A DNA stretch of 64,000 nt from Castellaniella sp040276065 (lineage in GTDB: Bacteria > Pseudomonadota > Gammaproteobacteria > Burkholderiales > Burkholderiaceae_B). Of this stretch, positions 27,108 through 35,217 are shown piece after piece. The notes under the pieces were generated by a model that made no database searches, was not told the origin of the DNA, and saw only the letters and a list, made by a program, of their open reading frames with translations. Numbering within the stretch: the first letter of the stretch is position 1; each line of letters begins with the position of its first letter. Both the position numbers and the translations under genes were made by a program. The stretch is taken from the NCBI RefSeq assembly GCF_040276065.1, contig NZ_JBELOI010000006.1, positions 1 to 64,000 of the forward strand. The letters run 5' to 3'.

Positions 27108-27793
27108 GAGGCTTCCTTGCGGTGCTTGGCCGGATCGGGCCGCAAGGCGCAGGCGAGCAGGCTCAGTGCGATGGCCAGGGCCAGGGCCTGGCCAGGGGCG
27201 ATTGCATAGCCGATGGCGTAGGCCGCCAGCGCCAGCCAGATCGGGACGGCGTCGGCGCGTGCGCGCCACTGCTCGACGGCGAGGACCGCAAACAAGGAGG
27301 CCAGCACGAAATCCAGTCCGGCGAGCGTAACCTGCGCCCGAGCGCCAGCCAGGGCGCCCAGCGTGGTGCCCAGCACCCACCAGCCCTGGTTCAGTGCGGT
27401 GACAAGGGCCATGCGCCGGGCGCTCACGTCCGACGGCAGGGCGGTCAGCACGGAATAGGTTTCGTCCGTCAGGCCGAAGACCGCGTACCAGCGCTGCCAG
27501 CGCTTGGCCGGCATGCTGTTGAGCAGCGACAGGCCGTAGAAGGCATGGCGCAGGTTCAGCACGAATGTGGCGAGCGCGATCGCGCCGACCGAGGCGCCCG
27601 CCGCCAGCATCGGGATCATCATGAATTGCGCGGCGCCGGCGTAGACCAGCAGGCTGGACAGGATGGCCAGCCAAGCGGCGCCGCCCGCCTGCACGAACAG
27701 GAAGCCGAACACGGCTCCCAGGGGAATGTAGCCCATGGCCACCGGCGCGGTCAGGCTGGCGATGGAGTGGTGGGCAGACGTGGATCGGGACAT
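27104..27793 (-). CDS. azlC: AzlC-family branched-chain amino acid exporter subunit
   Basis: This is the large subunit of the exporter, 229 residues from the ATG at 27793 (MSRSTSAHHS). A GTG at 27814 would add seven residues. Family features are YIPLGAVFGFLFVQAGG, LVYAGAAQFMMIPMLAAG, NLRHAFYGLSL and FGLTDETYSV. It overlaps azlD by four bases. A separate EamA exporter diverges about 160 bases upstream. Confidence 0.9.
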   Translation of the reverse strand: MSRSTSAHHSIASLTAPVAMGYIPLGAVFGFLFVQAGGAAWLAILSSLLVYAGAAQFMMIPMLAAGASVGAIALATFVLNLRHAFYGLSLLNSMPAKRWQRWYAVFGLTDETYSVLTALPSDVSARRMALVTALNQGWWVLGTTLGALAGARAQVTLAGLDFVLASLFAVLAVEQWRARADAVPIWLALAAYAIGYAIAPGQALALAIALSLLACALRPDPAKHRKEAS

Positions 27794-27951
27794 GGCGGGG
27801 GATGCCTGCGGCACGGTGGGAATCGAGGGTCTTCGGCGACCCCGCCGGGGCCGTCGAAGACCCGATTGTATGCCAAGGCTCGGCCTCGCCGCCCCTCTGT
27901 GCGGCTGAAATCGGTTTAGACTGGAACGCTTCCCGCAAGGAGTGGCAAGAA

Positions 27952-28866
27952 ATGGTGGACGATCGAATCCGGCGTGGCTCGCTGGAAATGACCGTGGCCA
28001 TGGTGATCTCGGGCACCATTGGCTGGTTGGTGATGCTATCGGGGCAGCCCGTCCTCGAGGTCGTGTTCTGGCGCTGCGTGTTCGGGGCCGCGACTTTGTG
28101 GCTGATCTGCTGGCGCATGGGGCTGCTGCGCCTGCGCGGTGCGGGCCTGGCCGCCCTGGGGCTGGCGGTGGCGAGCGGCGCCGCCATCGTGGGCAATTGG
28201 CTGCTGCTGTTTGCCGCCTATTCCCGGGCTTCGATCGGGATCGCCACCGCGGTCTACAACACCCAGCCTTTCATGCTGGTGGCGCTGGGGGCGCTGTTCC
28301 TGGGCGAGCGCATCACGCTGGATAAAGTGCTATGGCTGGCCCTGGCCTTTGTCGGGATGCTGGCCATCACGCAGGCGCACGATACCCCGGTCTATGGGCA
28401 GGCGGGCGGCTATCTGGCGGGCATCGGCCTGTCCCTGGCGGCTGCGTTCCTGTATGCCTTGGCGGCGTTGTGGGTCAAGCAATTGACCCTGATCCCCCAT
28501 CTGATCGCCTTGATCCAAGTGTGCGTCGGAATCGCGATGCTGGCGCCCTTTGCGCATCCGGCGGCGCTTGGCGCACAGCCGCTCTCGGCCTGGGCGAGCC
28601 TGCTGGTGCTGGGCGTGGTGAACACGGGTGTGATGTACGTGCTGCTGTACGGCGGGATCCAGAAATTACCCACGACGCTGACCGGCGCGCTGTCCTTCAT
28701 TTACCCGGTGGTGGCGATTCTGGTGGACTGGGCCGCCTTTGGCCATCGGCTGCAGTGGCCTCAGTGGATCGGCGTCGCGGCCATCCTGGTCGCCGCGGCC
28801 GGCATGCGCCTGGGGTGGTCGTGGCCCCGGCGCGGTCGTGGCCGGCCGGGCGCCACCCGGCCCTAG
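27952..28866 (+). CDS. EamA/DMT-family exporter
   Basis: This 304-residue inner-membrane protein has ten hydrophobic segments arranged as two EamA repeats. The first ends with TAVYNTQPFMLVALGALFLG and the second with LTGALSFIYPVVAILVDWAA, the conserved helix pair of DMT carriers. AAGGAG lies about eight bases before the ATG at 27952. Members export amino acids or metabolites such as threonine, cysteine or purines; the substrate here is unknown. It diverges from azlCD. Confidence 0.88.
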   Translation: MVDDRIRRGSLEMTVAMVISGTIGWLVMLSGQPVLEVVFWRCVFGAATLWLICWRMGLLRLRGAGLAALGLAVASGAAIVGNWLLLFAAYSRASIGIATAVYNTQPFMLVALGALFLGERITLDKVLWLALAFVGMLAITQAHDTPVYGQAGGYLAGIGLSLAAAFLYALAALWVKQLTLIPHLIALIQVCVGIAMLAPFAHPAALGAQPLSAWASLLVLGVVNTGVMYVLLYGGIQKLPTTLTGALSFIYPVVAILVDWAAFGHRLQWPQWIGVAAILVAAAGMRLGWSWPRRGRGRPGATRP

Positions 28867-28872
28867 CGCCCC

Positions 28873-29100
28873 TTATTTCCAGTATCCGTTGGCCGCCGCG
28901 ATGGTCTGGAAGTTCGTGGCGACGACTTGCGACGAGGCGATCAAGGCATCGGCGTCTTCGCCATACACGGACCGCAGCTTGTCGCGGACCTCGGCCGACG
29001 GCTGAGTGTACTTGACGCCCATGCGCGCGAGCTTGATCGCCAGTTCGAATCCTTCCTGAGGCGTTGCGGTGATCAGGGTGGTGAGCCAGGTGTCGGCCAT
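28873..29100 (-). CDS. Small conserved-looking hypothetical protein
   Basis: The product is 75 residues from the ATG at 29100 (MADTWLTTLITATPQEGFEL); a longer form from 29136 is possible. It is soluble, mostly helical by eye, and has no motif I recognise. Sequence such as LARMGVKYTQPSAEVRDKLR and a C-terminal NFQTIAAANGYWK look like real protein with normal codon use. It stands convergent to an EamA gene with six bases between stops. No function is proposed. Confidence 0.6.
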   Translation of the reverse strand: MADTWLTTLITATPQEGFELAIKLARMGVKYTQPSAEVRDKLRSVYGEDADALIASSQVVATNFQTIAAANGYWK

Positions 29101-29163
29101 GGGGTGTCCTCCGGTTTGAGTTGGACCCGCCAGCATGGCATGAAAGCGATCGGGCTTGCCGCT

Positions 29164-29188
29164 AAGGCCACACGGTGAGTGTGGTCTT
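29164..29188. terminator. Hairpin after the EamA gene
   Basis: AAGGCCACAC and GTGTGGTCTT pair at nine of ten positions around a five-base loop. The hairpin lies nine bases beyond the stop of the leftward EamA gene at 29197. No T-run follows on that strand, so it could be a Rho-independent terminator of weak type or only a stabilising hairpin. Confidence 0.4.
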
Positions 29189-29196
29189 GCGGTGCC

Positions 29197-30117
29197 TCAA
29201 CGTTTTTTCGAGTAGGCGAGGGCGACGATGCAGCCGAGGACGATGGCGCCGCCGATCAACTGGCGGCCGTTGAAGAACTGATTCAAGAGGAGCCAGCCCA
29301 TGATGAGGCTGGCGACGGGCTCGATATTCATCACCGGCGCGTTGCGCGCCATGTCGAGCCGGGGGATCGAGATGAACAGCAGCGAGAACGCCGTGGTGTA
29401 CAGGATGGACAGGGCTGCCAGCGCCAGCCAGCCCGTGCCGCTGGCCGGCGTGTCCATGCCGCCGGGCAAGACGCCGGCAACGCCCGCCGCGACCATGCTG
29501 CTGAACACGATCAGGATGGTGTAGAGGCTGCGCACCGGCCCGGCCAGCGTCGAGAGGCGATGCTCGGTGATCCAGACCCCGACCGCAAAGAAGCTGGCGC
29601 CCCCGAAGCCAAACAGTATGCCCGGCACCCAGTCTGGCCCCATGTCCTGATCCGAGGCGATCCAGGCGGGCAGATCGAGCACCAGGACCAGCCCGATCAG
29701 GATGATGCCCATCAACAGGCTCGCGCGGCGGGTGGGCGGCTGGCCGCCCAGCGCCCAGGTCAGCAGGGCCAGCATGATCGGGAACAGGTTGCCGATCAGC
29801 AGGGCGAGCGCCACGGGGATGCGGGCGACGGCGGAATACAGGCACAGGCTCTGCAGGGCGATCAGCAGGCCGAGGACCAATTGCCAGCGGCCCAGTCCGG
29901 CGGGCAGGCGCAGCGAACCTCGTTGCCAGAGGACCAGGCCCACCAGCGTCAGCAGGCTCAGCCCCGAGCGGCACATGAGCGCCAGCAGCAGGCCGGTCCC
30001 GTCGTCGAATGCGATGCGTGCCGCGATGTGATTGGTGGCGAACGTGCAGCCGATGAACAGCAGCATCCCGACCGCCAGGTGGCGCGGCAAATGGTCGGGT
30101 CGAGCGGATGACGGCAT
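29197..30117 (-). CDS. EamA/DMT-family exporter
   Basis: This 306-residue carrier has ten hydrophobic segments. The first EamA repeat includes TFATNHIAARIAF and ends near PVALALLIGNLFPIMLALLT; the second ends with NAPVMNIEPVASLIMGWLLL, the typical P(V/I)xxxxxG helix pair. The C-terminus is basic (LAYSKKR), as in many inner-membrane carriers. It is one of three EamA genes within 7 kb, unlike each other in detail, so recent duplication is not suggested. Confidence 0.87.
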   Translation of the reverse strand: MPSSARPDHLPRHLAVGMLLFIGCTFATNHIAARIAFDDGTGLLLALMCRSGLSLLTLVGLVLWQRGSLRLPAGLGRWQLVLGLLIALQSLCLYSAVARIPVALALLIGNLFPIMLALLTWALGGQPPTRRASLLMGIILIGLVLVLDLPAWIASDQDMGPDWVPGILFGFGGASFFAVGVWITEHRLSTLAGPVRSLYTILIVFSSMVAAGVAGVLPGGMDTPASGTGWLALAALSILYTTAFSLLFISIPRLDMARNAPVMNIEPVASLIMGWLLLNQFFNGRQLIGGAIVLGCIVALAYSKKR

Positions 30118-30240
30118 GGGACGGTCGAGCGGCTGGATAAAAAGCGAGTGTATCAGTTGTCCGACGCCCCGCCGTCCGCGATGACCGCCGCTCGAGGGCT
30201 TTCAGCTATATTGTGGGCATACATTCAGGGATGCGCCCGC

Positions 30241-31443
30241 ATGCGGAATTTTGATGCTCCAACCCTGGTCGTCGTCGACGCCTATGTGCTGGCGTTGCTC
30301 GGCGCCTTGCTGCTGGTGTCGGCGTTCCAGGGGCAGCGCGAGAAGGCGCTCCTCTTCACGGCGTTCGGCGCGCTGCTGAGCGCGTTCGGCCTGCTCCTGA
30401 GCCTTCTGCGCACGGATCCGGATCTGAACGCTTTTGCCGTGGCCGCCAGCAATGCGGTATTGATCCTCAGCCATGCCATGGTATGGGCGGCCTTTCGCGC
30501 GTTTTCCAGGCATCGGCAGCGACCGGCCTGGATGCTGGCGGGCAGCCTGACCTGGATCGTGCTGTCGCTGTGGCCGCTGTTCCAGGATTCCGCCGCCGTC
30601 CGCATCGGATTCTATTCCGTGCTGTGTGATGCGTACCTGGGACTGGCACTGTGGGAGGTCTGGCGCCTGCGCCGCCAGAGCGCGTTCGGCGTGCTGCCGG
30701 CGCTGGTTGTGCTCGGCCTGCAGATGTTGTTCTACCTCTATCGCATGGTGGTGGAACGGGTGCCGCCCATCCTGGGCGTGGATCAGTCCGGATTCGCCCT
30801 GACGATGTTCGAGAGCATCTTGTTCGCGATCAGCCTGTCGTTCGTCATCCTCATGATGGTGCGTGAGCGCGCCGAGCGGCAGTTCCGGCACGCGGCCCTG
30901 CACGACGACCTGACGGGCCTGCACAATCGGCGCGCGTTCTTCGCCCGGGCGGCCGGGGTGCTGGCCAAGACGCGCAGCCGGCGGCGGGATGCCGTCGTGC
31001 TGATGTGCGATCTGGATTGGTTCAAGCGCATCAATGACGAATGCGGCCATGTGGCCGGCGACCGGGTCTTGGCGATGTTCGGCGATGCATTGCGGGAATT
31101 GGTCGAGCCCGGCGATCTGTGCGCCCGGATCGGCGGCGAGGAGTTCGTCATCCTGGCGCCCGAGATGGATCTGGACCAGGGGGCGGCGCTGGGCGACCGC
31201 ATCCGCGGCCGTCTGGCCGAGCAGTCGACCGAGGTCCTGGGATGCCTGAGCGTCAGCATCGGCATCGCCTCGGCCGCCGACGCGGACTATGACCTGGACC
31301 GCCTGCTGATGCGGGCCGACGAGGCCCTGTATGGCGCCAAGGCCGCCGGACGCGATTGCGTCATGGCCTGGACGGGGCCCGCCGAGAGGCCCGCCGTGTC
31401 GCTATCCTCCGTAGCCGGGGGCGGCGGCGGTCGTCTTGCCTAG
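30241..31443 (+). CDS. Membrane-anchored diguanylate cyclase (GGDEF domain)
   Basis: This 400-residue protein makes cyclic-di-GMP. About six membrane segments fill residues 10-210, followed by a linker and a GGDEF domain starting HDDLTGLHNRRAFF. CDLDWFKRINDECGHVAGDR binds substrate and metal, and the active-site loop is GGEEF, a competent variant. The product-inhibition site RxxD expected upstream of the loop reads EPGD, so feedback inhibition is probably lost. The ATG at 30241 is preferred to a GTG at 30148. Its 3' end overlaps ung by 42 bases in the convergent direction. Confidence 0.88.
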   Translation: MRNFDAPTLVVVDAYVLALLGALLLVSAFQGQREKALLFTAFGALLSAFGLLLSLLRTDPDLNAFAVAASNAVLILSHAMVWAAFRAFSRHRQRPAWMLAGSLTWIVLSLWPLFQDSAAVRIGFYSVLCDAYLGLALWEVWRLRRQSAFGVLPALVVLGLQMLFYLYRMVVERVPPILGVDQSGFALTMFESILFAISLSFVILMMVRERAERQFRHAALHDDLTGLHNRRAFFARAAGVLAKTRSRRRDAVVLMCDLDWFKRINDECGHVAGDRVLAMFGDALRELVEPGDLCARIGGEEFVILAPEMDLDQGAALGDRIRGRLAEQSTEVLGCLSVSIGIASAADADYDLDRLLMRADEALYGAKAAGRDCVMAWTGPAERPAVSLSSVAGGGGGRLA

Positions 31444-32205
31444 CATCCAGTCGATGCCGGTCTCGCCGTGCGCCCGCAGCCACTCGTTGGCCGACTGGAA
31501 ATGGCCGCAGCCGATGAACGGTCGCGGCGGGCGCAGGGCCGAGAGAGGCGAGGGGTGGTTGGCGCGCAGGATCTGCACCGGGCCGTGCGCGGGCTGGGTG
31601 TCGAGCAGGGCCTGGCGCGCCTGTGCGTGCGAGCCCCACAGCAACAGCACCTTGGGGCGGGCCTCGCGCAGCACGCGCATGATGAGGGCGTCGGTGATGT
31701 GCTCCCAGCCCAGGCGGGCGTGCGAGGCGGGCTTGTGCGCCTCGACGGTCAGCGAGGTGTTCAATAGCAGCGCGCCCTGACGCGCCCAGCGCACGAGGCT
31801 GTTGCGCTGGGGCGCGGCCGGCTCGCCATATTCCAGCGCCAGTTCCTTGAACATATTGCGCAGGCTGGGCGGCGTCGGGCAGAAGTCCGGCACCGAAAAG
31901 GCCAGGCCCTGGGCCTGGTTCGGCCCATGGTATGGATCCTGGCCGACGATCACGACCTGGACGTCCTCGGGCGGAATCTCGATCAGGGCGCGAAACGGGC
32001 GCAGCGGAAAGATCTGGGCGCCCTGCGCCAATCGTTCCTCGAGCATGCGGTCGAGCTTGCCGAGAATGGCTTGCAGGTGCGGCGCCGCAAGGGCGTCGCG
32101 CCAGGGGTCAGGCAGGTCGCGCGCCTGCGCCAGCAGTCCGCCGCGAAAGGCGTTCTGGGCGAGGCCGTCGTCCGGGCGGGGCGCGGAATCCGGGGTGGGG
32201 TTCAT
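31402..32205 (-). CDS. ung: Uracil-DNA glycosylase
   Basis: This 267-residue family-1 enzyme removes uracil from DNA. The water-activating loop GQDPYHGPNQAQGLAFSV has catalytic Asp90, and the Leu-intercalation loop HPSPLSA has His217. LLLNTSLTVEAHKPASH is also typical. The ATG overlaps the stop of the upstream MocR gene as ATGA. About 40 residues before the catalytic core are poorly conserved, as is usual. Its end overlaps the diguanylate cyclase gene on the other strand. Confidence 0.95.
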   Translation of the reverse strand: MNPTPDSAPRPDDGLAQNAFRGGLLAQARDLPDPWRDALAAPHLQAILGKLDRMLEERLAQGAQIFPLRPFRALIEIPPEDVQVVIVGQDPYHGPNQAQGLAFSVPDFCPTPPSLRNMFKELALEYGEPAAPQRNSLVRWARQGALLLNTSLTVEAHKPASHARLGWEHITDALIMRVLREARPKVLLLWGSHAQARQALLDTQPAHGPVQILRANHPSPLSALRPPRPFIGCGHFQSANEWLRAHGETGIDWMLGKTTAAAPGYGG

Positions 32206-33662
32206 GGTCGAAGGGCTTTGTGCGAGGCGGGATCGGTGTGCAGTGGTTCCTGGGAAATTGTAGTCGCGCGCGCCAGGGCCTGCTCCAGCATGCCCGGCAG
32301 CCTCGGGTCGGACATTTGCGAGGCGTTGAAACGCATCATGCGACCGGCGGACTGCGCAAGGCTGAAGACATTGCCCGGCGCCAGCACCAGTCCCTCGCCC
32401 AGCGCCTGGCGCGCCATGGCCGTGCCGTCCACGCCCTCGGGCAGGCGACACCACAGGAACATTCCTCCGCGCGGCACCAGCCAGGGCGTGATGCCGAGCC
32501 TGGCGAGCAGGTCGGCCGCCCGATGCATGGCTTGCGCCAGGCGCTGGCGCAGGGACTCGGTGTGGCGGCGGTAGGCGCCGTCGCTCAGCATGGACAGCAC
32601 CAAGGCCTGCGACAGGCCGGCGCCCGAGAACGCCGTGGCGATGCGCAGGTCGGCCAGGGCCTGGACCCAGTCCGGTCGTCCCGCGATGTAGCCGCAGCGT
32701 GCCGAGGCCGACAGTGTTTTCGAAAAACTGCCGACCTGCACCACTCGATCGAGTCCGTCGAAGGTGGCGAGGCGGGCGGATGGGACGGCCTCGAAATCAG
32801 CGAAGATATCGTCCTCGACGATGACCAGGTCGTGGGCCTGGGCCAGTTTCAGCAGCCGGTGGGCGACGATCGGCGACAGGGTCGCGCCGGTGGGATTGTG
32901 CAGGCCGGAATTGGTGAGATAGAGGCGCGGCGTGTGTTCGGCGAGGGCCTGGGCGAAGCGCTGCAGGTCCGGGCCGTCGGGTGTGTAGGGCACGCTGATC
33001 GCCCGGACCTGGTGCGCCCGCAGCAGGGCGAGAAAGTTGAAGTAGCAGGGATCGTCCACCAGGACGGTGTCGCCCGGCTTGACGAGGAATCGGCACAGCA
33101 GGTCCATGGCCTGGGTGCCCGAGTCGGTCAACAGGATCTGATCCGGGCGCGTGTCCGCGCCTCGTTCCCGCAGGCGCTGGGCGAGGCGCTGGCGCAGGGC
33201 CGGCAGGCCCAGCGGTGGCGCGTAGTCGCTCAGGGCCGGGGCGGGCGCGCGGGCCGCGGCGCGCAAGGCGCGGCGCACGGCATCCTGCGGCATCCATTCG
33301 GCGGGCAGCCAGCCGCAGCCGGGCTTGAGCGAGCGGGCGCCCGTTTCGAGAGACTGCCGCGAGACCCACAGCGGGTCGACCTCGCGGTCCAGCCGGGGGC
33401 CGATATCCGCCAGGGTCAGGGGCGCAAGGTGGCCGGCGACGTAAAATCCCGATCCGGGGCGCGAGCGGATCGTGCCATCGGCCGCCAGCCGGTCGTAGGC
33501 CTCGACGACGGTGGATTTCGAGACCCGCAGGCTGTCGGCCATGGCCCGCAGCGACGGCAGGCGCGCGCCGGGGACCAGCTTGCGCGCGGTGATGCCCTGG
33601 CGCACCGCCTGCATGACGCGTTCAGTTTGCCCGGGCAGGGTTGGAGTCGCGAGGAGGCTCAT
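32202..33662 (-). CDS. MocR-type regulator (GntR helix fused to PLP aminotransferase fold)
   Basis: This 486-residue protein has an N-terminal GntR winged helix (LPSLRAMADSLRVSKSTVVE). A large fold-I aminotransferase-like domain follows, with the PLP lysine in GSFSKTLSASARCGY and the cofactor-binding SGTQAMDLLCR, NPTGAT and VEDDIFADF. MocR proteins sense PLP, amino acids or derivatives. The divergent EamA exporter 126 bases away is the likely target, as in many amino-acid efflux pairs. An AGTAC/GTACT inverted repeat lies between them. Confidence 0.88.
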   Translation of the reverse strand: MSLLATPTLPGQTERVMQAVRQGITARKLVPGARLPSLRAMADSLRVSKSTVVEAYDRLAADGTIRSRPGSGFYVAGHLAPLTLADIGPRLDREVDPLWVSRQSLETGARSLKPGCGWLPAEWMPQDAVRRALRAAARAPAPALSDYAPPLGLPALRQRLAQRLRERGADTRPDQILLTDSGTQAMDLLCRFLVKPGDTVLVDDPCYFNFLALLRAHQVRAISVPYTPDGPDLQRFAQALAEHTPRLYLTNSGLHNPTGATLSPIVAHRLLKLAQAHDLVIVEDDIFADFEAVPSARLATFDGLDRVVQVGSFSKTLSASARCGYIAGRPDWVQALADLRIATAFSGAGLSQALVLSMLSDGAYRRHTESLRQRLAQAMHRAADLLARLGITPWLVPRGGMFLWCRLPEGVDGTAMARQALGEGLVLAPGNVFSLAQSAGRMMRFNASQMSDPRLPGMLEQALARATTISQEPLHTDPASHKALRP

Positions 33663-33681
33663 CCGTATGGTTATTTATAGC

Positions 33682-33705
33682 AGTACAGTTTCTGATTATC
33701 GTACT
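33682..33705. promoter_or_regulatory. Putative MocR operator between divergent genes
   Basis: AGTAC at 33682-33686 and GTACT at 33701-33705 form an inverted repeat with a 14-base AT-rich spacer. ACTGACTGTATCTGG follows and overlaps a repeated CTGT half-motif. It is within 20-45 bases of the MocR start and could govern both MocR and the EamA gene. Confidence 0.45.
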
Positions 33706-33788
33706 GACTGTATCTGGAAACCCACGGCCTGTCGAGCGATGATGGGTTCGCGGCCATCCGGTCGCGCGCGGGATGGGCGGGATCGATC

Positions 33789-34664
33789 ATGGATGAAACA
33801 ACCAAAGGCTGGCTCAACGGATTCGTGGGCATGGCCATTTTCAGCGGCTCGCTGCCCGCCACGCGGGTGGCGGTGCTGAGCTTCGACCCGTTCTTCGTGA
33901 CGGTGGCGCGGGCCGTCATCGCCGGACTGCTCGCGCTGGCCGTTCTGCTGGCGCTGCGCGTCCCGCGCCCCGACTGGCGCGATGTATGGACGCTGTTTCT
34001 CGTGGCCCTGGGGGTGGTGGTGGGCTTCCCGCTGTTCTCGGCCATGGCCCTGCAGACCATTACGTCGGCGCATTCGCTGGTCTTTGTCGGTCTGCTGCCG
34101 CTGGCGACCGCGGTGTTCGGTACCCTGCGCGTCGGTGAGCGTCCCTCGCCGGCCTTCTGGGGTTTCGCCGTCGTGGGTGCCGTGGGGGTGGCCGGCTTTG
34201 CGCTCAGTCAGGACCTGTCGGCGTCGCTCGGGGCCGACCTGCTGATGCTGGCCGCCATCATCACCTGCGCCTACGGCTATGCCGAGGGCGCCCGCCTCGC
34301 CCGGCGTCTGGGTGGCTGGCAGGTGATCTGCTGGGTGCTGGTGGTGTCGCTGCCCTTCAGTTTGCCCTTGAGCATCCCCCTGCGGCCCGCCACGTGGGCG
34401 GGCATCGGCTGGCCCGCCTGGCTCGGCCTGGCCTATGTCTCCGTATTCAGCATGCTGGTGGGCTTCATGTTCTGGTATCGCGGCCTGGCTCAGGGCGGCA
34501 TCGCGGCCGTGGGCCAGCTTCAGTTGCTGCAGCCCTTCCTGGGTCTGTTGCTGGCGGCCGCATTGCTGGGCGAGGCGGTCACCTGGCCGATGCTGGCGGT
34601 GACGGTCCTGGTCGTGGCCTGCGTGGCGGGGGCCAAGCATCATGCCGCGCGCGTGCCGGCCTGA
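33789..34664 (+). CDS. EamA/DMT-family exporter under MocR control
   Basis: This 291-residue carrier has ten hydrophobic segments as two EamA repeats: TITSAHSLVFVGLLPLATAV closes the first and GQLQLLQPFLGLLLAAALLG the second. The gene is divergent from a MocR regulator, so an amino acid or amine is the likely substrate. The ribosome site is weak (GGGCGGGATC). Confidence 0.87.
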   Translation: MDETTKGWLNGFVGMAIFSGSLPATRVAVLSFDPFFVTVARAVIAGLLALAVLLALRVPRPDWRDVWTLFLVALGVVVGFPLFSAMALQTITSAHSLVFVGLLPLATAVFGTLRVGERPSPAFWGFAVVGAVGVAGFALSQDLSASLGADLLMLAAIITCAYGYAEGARLARRLGGWQVICWVLVVSLPFSLPLSIPLRPATWAGIGWPAWLGLAYVSVFSMLVGFMFWYRGLAQGGIAAVGQLQLLQPFLGLLLAAALLGEAVTWPMLAVTVLVVACVAGAKHHAARVPA

Positions 34665-34687
34665 CGTCTGATGCGCCCGCCGTTACG

Positions 34688-34729
34688 TTGACGCGCGTCA
34701 AACCGGCCGCTGGGGGTCGTGGGTAGAAT
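34688..34729 (+). promoter_or_regulatory. CRP/FNR-type box TTGACGCGCGTCAA with a TAGAAT -10
   Basis: TTGACGCGCGTCAA at 34688-34701 is a perfect 14-base palindrome of the TTGAC-N4-GTCAA form, close to FNR/Anr/Dnr boxes. TAGAAT at 34724-34729 is a near-consensus -10. From these, transcription would start near 34736, placing the box centre at about -41.5, the class II activator position. The next genes encode a DUF2946 protein and a copper receptor, so oxygen- or NO-responsive copper uptake is suggested. The predicted start site touches the first ATG. Confidence 0.6.
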
Positions 34730-34736
34730 CCCCGCC

Positions 34737-35129
34737 ATGAGACACATGGGCTGGCGTGCGCGCGGCATTCATTGGCTGCTGGTTCTGGGCATTTGGCTCC
34801 AGGGCCTCGGGCCCGTGCTCGCGCATCCTGCGCCGGCCGGCGTGCTCGACGGTGTGCAGCTCGTGGCCTGCACGCCGGCCGGCATGGTGCTCGTGGAATT
34901 GTCGCCCGGCGAGTCCGATCCCGGGCGGCTTGGCGCGCATCGGCATGGGCACTGCCTGCTGTGCGCGACCACGCCGGCGCTGCCGGCCGCCACTGGTTCC
35001 GGCGCAGCCCTGCCGGTGGCGCCGTGGGCCCAGCCCCTGCTGCCGGTCGCCACGCCGGTGGGCGGCGGCCATCGTGTCGCGGCCTGGACCCGGCCGCCGG
35101 TGCGCAGCCCCCCGACGCATTGTCGCTGA
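34737..35129 (+). CDS. DUF2946-family small protein upstream of the copper receptor
   Basis: This 130-residue protein begins with a membrane leader (RGIHWLLVLGIWLQGLGPVL) and carries GAHRHGHCLLCATTP, a histidine/cysteine patch typical of DUF2946 proteins. Such proteins often precede copper or metal TonB receptors, so a periplasmic copper-linked role is plausible. The first ATG (34737) has no ribosome site and coincides with the predicted transcript start; ATG 34746 (MGWRARG) is an alternative. The receptor gene follows after 88 bases. Confidence 0.72.
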   Translation: MRHMGWRARGIHWLLVLGIWLQGLGPVLAHPAPAGVLDGVQLVACTPAGMVLVELSPGESDPGRLGAHRHGHCLLCATTPALPAATGSGAALPVAPWAQPLLPVATPVGGGHRVAAWTRPPVRSPPTHCR

Positions 35130-35217
35130 AACCCTGATTCCTTCAATCCGCAACCGCTCAGGCCCGGCCTCGAGCGGCGACGGATGTCGTCTGGACATTT
35201 CACACAATGAGTCCCGT

